From Candidatus Kapaibacterium sp. (lineage in GTDB: Bacteria; Bacteroidota; Ignavibacteria; Palsa-1295), in contig JANWLI010000065.1 in assembly GCA_025450975.1 (NCBI GenBank), forward strand, positions 1 to 13,222: a DNA stretch of 13,222 nt, in the 5' to 3' direction. The notes under the pieces were generated by a model that saw only the letters and a list, made by a program, of their open reading frames with translations, ran no database searches and was not told where the DNA came from. A program made the position numbers and the translations under genes. Shown here piece by piece: positions 7,138 to 13,222 of this stretch (position 1 is the stretch's first letter; the number at the start of each line of letters is the position of its first letter).

Positions 7138-9114
7138 GTGAAGAAAAACCGTACTTTAATCGTCATTATTTTGCTCTGTATCGTCGGCTCGCTTTGGGCT
7201 CTCTACCCGACGTATCAGTCAGCACAGTTAAAAGATGAACTTGCATCCATTCCGCTGACGGATTCGGCAGGCCGCGCTAAGTGGCTCGCTGAAAACGACG
7301 AAGCGCTCAAGGACGCCAATGCGAAAGCTATTAAGCTTGGCCTTGACCTTCGCGGCGGCATCTATGTCACTATGGAAGTGGATGTCCTGAAATTCATCGA
7401 AGATCAGGCCAACGGTAAAGACGATGCCTTCAACAAGGTGGTCGCAGCAACGAAAGCTGAAGAGCTGACGTCTGATGAGCCGGTTGTCGACATCTTCGCC
7501 CGCAAATTCCGCGAGATCGCCACCCCGCAGGGAAGGACTCTCCTGAACTACTTCATTTTTACCGAAACCGATATCATCGATGATAACGGAGTGCTCGCCA
7601 AGCTTCAGGCAGGCACAGACGAAGCGGTCGATCGCGCGATCGAGATCATCCGTAATCGTATCGATCAGTTCGGCCTGACCGAGCCGACGATCCAGAAGTT
7701 CGGTACGCGCCGAATCATCATCGAAGTCCCGGGTGCTGCCGATCCGTCACAGGTTCGCCAGCTGCTCGAAGGAACGGCACAACTCGAGTTTCGTCTCTAT
7801 AAGGACGGCAAGATCGTCCAGCGTATCCTCGATCGTATCGACAAGCACCTTGCAGGTATTGCACCGACTCCCGTCGATACAGCGAAAACGGTAACCGACA
7901 CTGCTACTGCAGTGGCAGCTGCGCCGACAGCAGCAGTAACCGACTCGACTGCAAAAGTTAACGATTCAACGATCGCAGCAGCGCTCACACCTGAAGATTC
8001 GACTCGTATTGCTGACAGCCTTTCGTATGTCGGTCTCAGTGACGAGCAAAAGCGCGTTAAGTACGAGAAGGAGCATCCATTCTCGGCGATCCTCTTCCGC
8101 GGCGCTACGCAGGACGGCAGGATCTACGCGATCAACAAGGACCGCCTTACATTGATGGAGATCATGAATCGTCCGGATGTGAAGCCGTTCTACGATGGGG
8201 AAATGAGCATCTCCTTCAGCCGTCCGATCAAGAACACGGAAGGCGATGATTTTTATGAGGTATTCTTCCTCAATGCACAGCCCGAGCTTACCGGTAAGTA
8301 CATCACCGATGCCGGTAGCGACACCCGCGACGGTCAGGTAAAAGTGTTAATGCAGATGGACGACGAAGGCGCACGCATCTGGAGTCGTGTGACCGGCGCA
8401 AATATCGGCAAGCCGATCGCTATCGTCCTTGATAACGTCGTCTACTCAGCACCGAATGTACAGAATAAGATCGACGGCGGTAACTCGGAGATCAGCGGCT
8501 CGAAAGATATGCAGGAAGCAAATCTCCTTGCTATCGTCCTCAAGGCCGGTGCACTTCCTGCTCCGGTGAAGATCATTCAGGAGCAGATCGTCGGACCGTC
8601 GCTCGGTGAAGATTCGATCAACGCCGGTATGCAGTCGATCATCTTCGGCTTCCTTGCCGTCATGATCTTCATGGCTATGTACTACGTTACCGGTGGTATT
8701 GCAGCTGATTTTGCCGTCGTCATCAACTTGTTCTTTACGCTTGCAATCCTGGCGACGTTCGGTGCGACTCTGACCTTGCCCGGTATGGCAGGTCTTGTGC
8801 TTGCTGTCGGTATGGCAGTCGATGCGAACGTACTTATCTACGAGCGTATCCGAGAGGAGCTTGCCAATGGCAAGTCGCTCAAGCTCGCGCTTGACGACGG
8901 CTATAAACGAGCGTTTGCGCCGATCTTTGACGGCCACTTATCAGGATTCTTCTCCGGATTGATCCTCTATTCGTTCGGTACCGGTACGGTGCAGGGCTTT
9001 GCAGTCACGCTGATGATCGGTATTGCTGCGTCGCTCTTTACGGCGATCGTTATCACGCGCGTGATCTTCGACATTATGCTCGAGCGTGCTCCCAAAGCGA
9101 TCAAATTCGGCTAA
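7138..9114 (+). CDS. secD: Protein translocase subunit SecD
   Basis: This 658-residue protein is an RND-fold inner-membrane partner of SecYEG; with SecF it uses the proton gradient to pull substrates through late translocation. TM1 is at 7-24. The conserved LGLDLRGGIYV (67-77) opens the large periplasmic P1 domain, where RAIEIIRNRIDQFGL and LEGTAQLEFRL are typical. The membrane half has about five more TM segments from about 500, with GMAVDANVLIYERIREE (558-574); D562 matches the proton-relay Asp of TM4. It ends with GTGTVQGFAVTLMIGI. Two oddities: a low-complexity Ala/Thr/Asp stretch at about 241-290 inside P1, which makes the protein longer than most SecDs, and DGHLSG at 598-603 where family members usually read DANxTT. 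The start is GTG 7138 with AGGA just upstream (7130-7133). secF follows after 26 bases. No yajC is present. Confidence 0.97.
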   Translation: MKKNRTLIVIILLCIVGSLWALYPTYQSAQLKDELASIPLTDSAGRAKWLAENDEALKDANAKAIKLGLDLRGGIYVTMEVDVLKFIEDQANGKDDAFNKVVAATKAEELTSDEPVVDIFARKFREIATPQGRTLLNYFIFTETDIIDDNGVLAKLQAGTDEAVDRAIEIIRNRIDQFGLTEPTIQKFGTRRIIIEVPGAADPSQVRQLLEGTAQLEFRLYKDGKIVQRILDRIDKHLAGIAPTPVDTAKTVTDTATAVAAAPTAAVTDSTAKVNDSTIAAALTPEDSTRIADSLSYVGLSDEQKRVKYEKEHPFSAILFRGATQDGRIYAINKDRLTLMEIMNRPDVKPFYDGEMSISFSRPIKNTEGDDFYEVFFLNAQPELTGKYITDAGSDTRDGQVKVLMQMDDEGARIWSRVTGANIGKPIAIVLDNVVYSAPNVQNKIDGGNSEISGSKDMQEANLLAIVLKAGALPAPVKIIQEQIVGPSLGEDSINAGMQSIIFGFLAVMIFMAMYYVTGGIAADFAVVINLFFTLAILATFGATLTLPGMAGLVLAVGMAVDANVLIYERIREELANGKSLKLALDDGYKRAFAPIFDGHLSGFFSGLILYSFGTGTVQGFAVTLMIGIAASLFTAIVITRVIFDIMLERAPKAIKFG

Positions 9115-9140
9115 TACAACCAACTCTATAAATTTTCGCT

Positions 9141-10145
9141 ATGCATTTTTTTCGTAAGACAAACATTGATTTTATCGGCAAGCGCCGGATGTGGTACGTC
9201 GTCTCGATCGTCATTACGGTCGCCGGCCTCGTATTCGCCTTTGCGCGCGGCGTAGAGTTTGGTATTGACTTCGCCGGCGGTACGGAAGTACAGCTGAAAT
9301 TCGAGAAGGAAGTCGCCATTGAGGATGTTCGCGGAGCACTCGAAAAAGGTGGATTCCGTGGAGCCGAAGTAAAGTTTTATGGTGCTGACTATTCGGGCGT
9401 TCTCATTCGTGTTAAAGAGGAAGTCAAAGAGTCTACTGCGGCAGGTGGCGGACTGAGCACGGTGGAGACGATCCAGCAGACACTGGCAGCCAATATTCCG
9501 AGCAATAAGGCAGAGCTTCGTCAGGAACAGCATATCGGCCCGAAGATCGGCGCCGAGCTTCAGCAGAAGGGTATTCTTGCAGTTCTCTTTACCTGTATCG
9601 CGATCCTGATCTACATTGCATTCCGCTTCCGTTTTATCTACGGCGTTGGCGCCGTGATAGCAACGGTTCATGACGTTCTGGTTGCATTCGCATTTGCCGT
9701 GATCTTCAACGGCATTGTGCCGTCGCTCAATCTCGAGATGAATTCGACGCTGCTTGCTGCCTTCCTGACCATTATCGGTTTCTCGGTCAACGATACGGTC
9801 GTTATCCTCGATCGTATCCGTGAAGACTCGAAGAAGTACAAAGGCCAGGACCTGAAGACGATCATGAATCGGGCAGTGAACGAGACCTTGCCGAGAACGA
9901 TTATTACATCCGGAACGGTATTCTTAACGCTTGTTGTGTTGTTCATCTGGGGTGGCGAAGTCCTTCGCGGATTTGCGTTCACGATGCTTGTTGGCGTGAT
10001 CACCGGTTCGTACTCCTCGATCTTCATCTCTTCGGGTATCTCCTACGATATCATCGAGAGCCGTAAGAAGAAAGGCAAAGCGATCCCGGTCGAAACCAGT
10101 GCAGCACGCCCGATGAAAAAGGTAGCAGCAACAGTAGAACCATGA
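9141..10145 (+). CDS. secF: Protein translocase subunit SecF
   Basis: This 334-residue partner of SecD has normal length and motifs. TM1 is at about 18-36, followed by the conserved GIDFAGGTEVQLKF (41-54). A short periplasmic domain follows, then five TM segments from about 145. HDVL (177-180) and IIGFSVNDTVVILDRIRED (211-229) are classic, as are NETLPRTIITSGT (247-259) and GFAFTMLVGVITGSYSSIFI. The C-terminal tail (RKKKGKAIPVETSAARP) is basic and cytoplasmic. ATG 9141 is the only sensible start; no Shine-Dalgarno sequence is apparent, which is common in Bacteroidota. It is co-transcribed with secD, and its stop overlaps the following STAS gene by ATGA. Unfused secD/secF distinguishes this genome from the fused secDF of most Bacteroidia. 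Confidence 0.97.
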   Translation: MHFFRKTNIDFIGKRRMWYVVSIVITVAGLVFAFARGVEFGIDFAGGTEVQLKFEKEVAIEDVRGALEKGGFRGAEVKFYGADYSGVLIRVKEEVKESTAAGGGLSTVETIQQTLAANIPSNKAELRQEQHIGPKIGAELQQKGILAVLFTCIAILIYIAFRFRFIYGVGAVIATVHDVLVAFAFAVIFNGIVPSLNLEMNSTLLAAFLTIIGFSVNDTVVILDRIREDSKKYKGQDLKTIMNRAVNETLPRTIITSGTVFLTLVVLFIWGGEVLRGFAFTMLVGVITGSYSSIFISSGISYDIIESRKKKGKAIPVETSAARPMKKVAATVEP

Positions 10146-10456
10146 ACTCGACCATAACGCAGGACGGTGGAACATTGCTCGTACGCCTTGAGGGAGACCT
10201 CACGGGTGGTGCAGAGGCAATGGCATTTGCAAAGCATCTCAAACAGGAGATCGGCGCTGCAACGGCTATTAATTCCGTCGTGCTCGATATGAAGGAAGTC
10301 GGCTTTGTCGACAGTTCGGGTCTGGGCATGTTGCTTGGTGCGCGTGAAGCTTCACTTGAAAAGGGAGCGACACTTCGTCTCGACAATCCCAACAAGCAGT
10401 TTCGTCATCTGCTCGAGATTACCAGACTTGCCGAGATCCTCGGCGTGCATTCTTAA
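10142..10456 (+). CDS. STAS-domain anti-sigma factor antagonist (SpoIIAA/RsbV-like)
   Basis: This 104-residue single-domain protein spans the whole STAS fold. The key motif VDSSGLGMLLG (56-66) keeps the phosphorylatable serine at S58, the same position as in Bacillus SpoIIAA. The N-terminus (DGGTLLVRLEGDLTGG) and the strand INSVVLDMKEVGFVDSSG are typical. In the known partner-switching scheme, the unphosphorylated form binds an anti-sigma kinase and releases its target, while phosphorylation by that kinase reverses this. No kinase, phosphatase or sigma factor is encoded in the window, so its partners are unknown; in Gram-negative bacteria such proteins also act on non-sigma targets. Its ATG overlaps the secF stop by four bases, so it should be co-translated with the translocase. 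Confidence 0.9.
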   Translation: MNSTITQDGGTLLVRLEGDLTGGAEAMAFAKHLKQEIGAATAINSVVLDMKEVGFVDSSGLGMLLGAREASLEKGATLRLDNPNKQFRHLLEITRLAEILGVHS

Positions 10457-10494
10457 TTTTTGTGCTTTAACCGTGCATTCCTTATTCTGCAGGT

Positions 10495-11826
10495 ATGCCT
10501 GTAACAATCGTGCTTGGCTCCCAGTGGGGCGATGAAGGAAAAGGCAAGGTCGTTGACGCCCTTGCCGAAGGTGCTGATTATGTTGTTCGCTATCAGGGCG
10601 GAGCGAACGCCGGACACACCATACGACTTCCCGACGAACGCCAATACGTCCTCCACCTCATCCCCAGCGGCATCTTCCACTCGAACTGTATCTGTGTGAT
10701 CGGTAACGGCGTCGTTATCGACCCGGTCGCGTTGCGCACGGAAATTCAGATGGTCGAGGAAGCAGGGTTTACCGTAAAAGGCAGACTCTTCATCTCACAT
10801 AATGCCCATTTGATCATGCCGTATCACCGCCAGCTCGATAAGGCGAGTGAGGCGCGGTTAGCGTCCGGTACGAACGGACAGTCGGTAGGCACGACGGGCA
10901 GAGGCATCGGTCCTGCTTACGAAGATAAGTTTTCCCGTAAAGGTATCCGCATCGTCGATCTTCTTGATCGCGCATCGTTACGCGAGAAATTGCGTCATAA
11001 CGTCGCGGAGAAGAACGAGTTGCTGAAGAAGTTTTATGCCTCGGATGAGCTCTGCGATGTCGATCAGATCATTCGCGACTACGAAGTTTTCGACGAGGAG
11101 ATGGATCCGTATATCACCGATACGGCACTCATGCTCTGCAAAGCTGTAGGGGAAGGGAAGAACATCCTTCTGGAGGGCGCACAGGCAGCATTGCTTGATA
11201 TTGATTTTGGTACGTATCCGTTCGTCACGTCGAGCAATCCGACAGCCGGGGGTGCCTGCACAGGCTCTGGCATTCCGCCGACCGCGATCACCGATGTAGT
11301 TGCAGTTGTGAAGGCTTATGCTACGCGTGTCGGCAACGGCCCATTCCCGACAGAGTTGCTCGATGAAACAGGCGAGCGACTTCGTGCACGAGGCCGTGAG
11401 TACGGCGCAACAACAGGCAGACCACGTCGCTGTGGCTGGCTCGATGCTGTTGCCGTGCGCTACACGTCAATGATCAACGGCGTTCGTTCGATCGCCCTAA
11501 CCAAACTCGATGTGCTTTCCGGTGAGTCGGAGATCAAGCTGTGTACAAAGTACGAGCGTACTTCCGACGGTAAGATCCTGGATCATTTTACGACAGATCT
11601 TCGCGCGCTCGCAGGTATTCGGCCGATCTACGAATCGTACGAAGGCTGGTCAGCAGATGCCCTCGATGGCATCTCACGTCGTGCCGATCTGCCGCCGGTA
11701 GTCGAACGCTACCTCTCGGCGATCGAAAAAGAAGTTGGTGCGCCGCTCGGCCTCATCTCGCTCGGTGCGGGTCGCAACGAAAGCATCGTCGAAGAAGATT
11801 TTCTCGCAGCCCGGAGCCTCGCGTAG
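10495..11826 (+). CDS. purA: Adenylosuccinate synthetase
   Basis: This 443-residue cytosolic enzyme condenses IMP with aspartate using GTP, the first committed step from IMP to AMP. The GTP/IMP loop GSQWGDEGKGKVVD (8-21) contains the catalytic base D13, and GGANAGHT (35-42) the catalytic acid H41, at the same numbers as in E. coli. Further family motifs are IGNGVVIDP (69-77), GTTGRGIGPAYEDK (132-145), LLEGAQAALLDIDFGTYPFVTSSN (two adjoining blocks within 225-248), GPFPTEL (282-288), GATTGRPRRCGWLD (304-317) and LTKLDVLSG (335-343). Length is normal (about 430). ATG 10495 gives the expected N-terminus; no ribosome binding site is evident in the 38-base gap after the STAS gene. Its stop codon shares one base with the next start. 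Confidence 0.98.
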   Translation: MPVTIVLGSQWGDEGKGKVVDALAEGADYVVRYQGGANAGHTIRLPDERQYVLHLIPSGIFHSNCICVIGNGVVIDPVALRTEIQMVEEAGFTVKGRLFISHNAHLIMPYHRQLDKASEARLASGTNGQSVGTTGRGIGPAYEDKFSRKGIRIVDLLDRASLREKLRHNVAEKNELLKKFYASDELCDVDQIIRDYEVFDEEMDPYITDTALMLCKAVGEGKNILLEGAQAALLDIDFGTYPFVTSSNPTAGGACTGSGIPPTAITDVVAVVKAYATRVGNGPFPTELLDETGERLRARGREYGATTGRPRRCGWLDAVAVRYTSMINGVRSIALTKLDVLSGESEIKLCTKYERTSDGKILDHFTTDLRALAGIRPIYESYEGWSADALDGISRRADLPPVVERYLSAIEKEVGAPLGLISLGAGRNESIVEEDFLAARSLA

Positions 11827-12794
11827 TGATCGTTCTGACTGGTGGTGCTGGGTTTATCGGCAGCGTTCTCCTGAAGCGCCTTAACGACGCCGGTCATCGT
11901 GATATTCTCGTTGTCGATTCCCTTAAAACGTCAGATAAATGGCGTAACCTTGTCGGCAAGGTTTTTTCCGATTACTCCGATAAAGAAACATTTCCCGCAG
12001 TACTTGCAGAGCTAGCGCCGGAAGAGGTCGATGCGATCATCCATCTCGGCGCCTGCACGTCGACGACGGAGCGCGACGCAGATTACCTGATGCGTAATAA
12101 CTACCAGTACTCGAAAGCGCTTGCCGTCTGGTGCTTCGAGAATGACAAGCAGTTTATCTATGCGTCGAGCGCAGCTACGTATGGCGACGGAGCGCTGGGG
12201 TTTTCGGACGATCACGAAAAGATGTTCGCGCTGCGTCCGATGAATATGTACGGCTACTCGAAGCATCTCTTCGATCTGTGGTTGCTCGAGAATGGGTTTG
12301 ACCGTCTGTGCACGGGATTCAAGTTCTTCAATGTCTTCGGGCCGAACGAGTACCACAAGGGACCAATGGCGAGCCTGGTGTACAAGGCATTCCATCAGAT
12401 CCGGGACACGGGCAAGATGAAGCTGTTTAAGTCTTATCATCCGTCGTATAAAGACGGAGCGTCTGTACGCGATTTTCTCTATGTCAAAGACTGCGTCGAT
12501 GTGCTCATGTGGTCGATCGAGCATCGTGAAGCAAACGGCATTTACAATCTAGGTTCAGGAAAAGCCCGCTCCTGGAATGACCTTGCAAAGTCGCTCTTCG
12601 CTGCGATGGGCCGCGAGGCGAATATCGAGTACATTGAGATGCCGGAGGAGATCCGTCCGGCGTATCAGTACTTTACCGAGGCCGATATGTCGAAGCTGCG
12701 TGGCGAAGGCTATACGAAGGAATTCGACGTACTTGAAGACAGCGTTGCAGACTATGTAAATTCGTATCTCTCCAAAGAGAACAACTACCAGTAA
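11826..12794 (+). CDS. hldD: ADP-L-glycero-D-manno-heptose 6-epimerase
   Basis: This 322-residue extended short-chain dehydrogenase/reductase (synonyms rfaD, gmhD) converts ADP-D-glycero- to ADP-L-glycero-D-manno-heptose for LPS inner core. The NAD(P) motif GGAGFIG is at residues 6-12. The family hallmarks HLGACTSTTERDADYL (73-88), YASSAATYGDG (112-122) and MYGYSKHLFDLW (141-152) are all present, with Y142 and K146 as the YxxxK pair. NVFGPNEYHKG (169-179) carries K178, the second catalytic base position known from E. coli HldD. YQYFTEADMSKLR near the C-terminus is also typical. The start is GTG at 11826, overlapping the purA stop by one base (TAGTG), with GGAG at 11813-11816 as a plausible ribosome binding site. 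The overlap implies translational coupling to purA. Confidence 0.97.
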   Translation: MIVLTGGAGFIGSVLLKRLNDAGHRDILVVDSLKTSDKWRNLVGKVFSDYSDKETFPAVLAELAPEEVDAIIHLGACTSTTERDADYLMRNNYQYSKALAVWCFENDKQFIYASSAATYGDGALGFSDDHEKMFALRPMNMYGYSKHLFDLWLLENGFDRLCTGFKFFNVFGPNEYHKGPMASLVYKAFHQIRDTGKMKLFKSYHPSYKDGASVRDFLYVKDCVDVLMWSIEHREANGIYNLGSGKARSWNDLAKSLFAAMGREANIEYIEMPEEIRPAYQYFTEADMSKLRGEGYTKEFDVLEDSVADYVNSYLSKENNYQ

Positions 12795-12859
12795 TATCTG
12801 GAACGTACCTACCCCATTTCGGATTTTTCTCTTAACATTCATTCGCTTTTACCAATACC

Positions 12860-13132
12860 ATGGACCGCTACTTAGTCATTTCCCCTCATTCGATCGAAGA
12901 ATGCCAGCATGTCGTTGAGCAGGTTGAGGCTGCAGGATATCTTACTCACATGGACTGGGGATGTGAAGATAACGACCATACTGCCTATGCTGAGATCGAA
13001 GCGGAGTCGCATGAGCAGGCGCTGATGCTTGTACCTGCCCTTATCCGCCGGAAGGCCAGGGCGATACGGGTCGTCAAGTTTGACCCCAAAAATCCGATCG
13101 ACGGACCCGCGCCGTCAGAGAAGCAAAGCTAA
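12860..13132 (+). CDS. Small conserved-looking cytosolic protein of unknown function
   Basis: This 90-residue protein has no signal peptide or membrane segment. The pattern YLVISPHSIEECQHVVEQV, MDWGCEDNDHTAYAEIEAES, QALMLVPALIRRKARAIRVVKF suggests beta-alpha-beta-beta-alpha-beta order, compatible with a ferredoxin-like dimeric alpha/beta barrel. I recall similar small hypothetical proteins carrying LVISPH and HFxWGCxxGDHT-like motifs, but no characterised member, so no function is assigned. The conserved-looking His, Trp, Cys and Asp residues (H10, W33, C35, D39, H40) could be a ligand or metal site. ATG 12860 follows hldD by 65 bases; no ribosome binding site is evident. The C-terminal tail after residue 78 is polar and probably disordered. 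Confidence 0.72.
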   Translation: MDRYLVISPHSIEECQHVVEQVEAAGYLTHMDWGCEDNDHTAYAEIEAESHEQALMLVPALIRRKARAIRVVKFDPKNPIDGPAPSEKQS

Positions 13133-13150
13133 GAAAACCAACAGCCTAGA

Positions 13151-13170
13151 GCGGCTCAGACCGCATTTTC
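13151..13170 (+). terminator. Weak candidate intrinsic terminator after the 90-residue gene
   Basis: GCGG (13151-13154) and CCGC (13161-13164) form a 4-bp GC stem with a 6-base loop, followed by ATTTTCTT. It sits about 20 bases after the stop codon and just before a good promoter match, where termination would make sense. The short stem keeps confidence low. Confidence 0.3.
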
Positions 13171-13178
13171 TTGCTAAA

Positions 13179-13211
13179 TTTGGAAAAGGGCCCCATTTAT
13201 TCGTAGTTTTG
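13179..13211 (+). promoter_or_regulatory. Bacteroidota-type promoter reading out of the window
   Basis: TTTG (13179-13182), a 21-base spacer and TAGTTTTG (13204-13211) match the Bacteroidota consensus TTTG-N(19-21)-TAnnTTTG at every specified position. It lies in the gap after the last gene, so the start site (about 13218) and the gene it drives are at or beyond the window edge. Confidence 0.55.
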
Positions 13212-13222
13212 TTGGGTATTAG

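Noticed and set aside
8446..8937. Long minus-strand open frame (163 codons) inside secD, and similar antisense frames in secF and hldD
   Set aside because: They are shadows of strongly coding plus-strand genes. Their translations are rich in charged residues without recognisable motifs and there are no start signals.
10459..10489. TTTG-N19-TTATTCTG before purA as a Bacteroidota promoter
   Set aside because: The second box misses specified bases, and transcription would start at the purA ATG itself. purA is more likely read through from the STAS gene.
12795..12859. Gap between hldD and the 90-residue gene searched for a hairpin or promoter
   Set aside because: Only pyrimidine-rich sequence with no stem of useful length and no full promoter match; nothing supportable.

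Overview
The window suggests a diderm (two-membrane) bacterium of the Bacteroidota/Chlorobiota (FCB) group. Four things point there. Two adjacent secreted proteins end in a type A C-terminal sorting domain of the type IX secretion system (T9SS). An ADP-heptose epimerase (hldD) implies heptose-containing LPS. A motif at the right edge fits the Bacteroidota promoter TTTG-N(19-21)-TAnnTTTG. secD and secF are separate genes, whereas classical Bacteroidia usually carry a fused secDF, so an early-branching lineage (Chlorobi, Ignavibacteria or Kapabacteria-like) is my best guess. That placement is inference; no rRNA or other marker gene is present.

Layout, left to right. (1) Bases 1-963: the 3' part of a COG1672-type AAA+ ATPase cut by the window edge. 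(2) 964-1100: a short gap with a possible promoter and a small leader hairpin. (3) 1101-4723: two T9SS cargo genes overlapping by ATGA. The first is a small beta-rich protein of unknown function. The second is a 955-residue secreted tyrosinase-family (type 3 copper) protein whose copper domain seems inserted in the middle of a beta-sandwich domain. (4) 4739-4770: a strong, probably bidirectional terminator. (5) 4788-6952, minus strand: a NatA/NatB-like ABC exporter, ATPase then permease, overlapping by ATGA. (6) 6953-7137: a divergent regulatory gap with a TTAGGG/CCCTAA dyad and an A-rich 9-bp repeat. (7) 7138-12794, plus strand: a tightly packed housekeeping run secD, secF, a SpoIIAA-like STAS protein, purA and hldD. 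secF/STAS overlap by 4 bases and purA/hldD by 1. (8) 12860-13132: a 90-residue conserved-looking protein of unknown function, then a weak terminator and a good promoter that reads out of the window.

How the genes may work together: SecDF drives late Sec translocation, which both T9SS cargos need to reach the periplasm before outer-membrane export. hldD supplies the heptose for LPS core. In many T9SS organisms type A cargo is anchored through A-LPS, so the Sec, LPS and cargo genes belong to one cell-envelope theme, although only neighbours within each run are likely co-transcribed. The most unusual object is the T9SS-exported tyrosinase and its coupled small partner. No stretch longer than 300 bases lacks a gene. 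I saw no tRNA, rRNA, CRISPR array, insertion sequence or origin.
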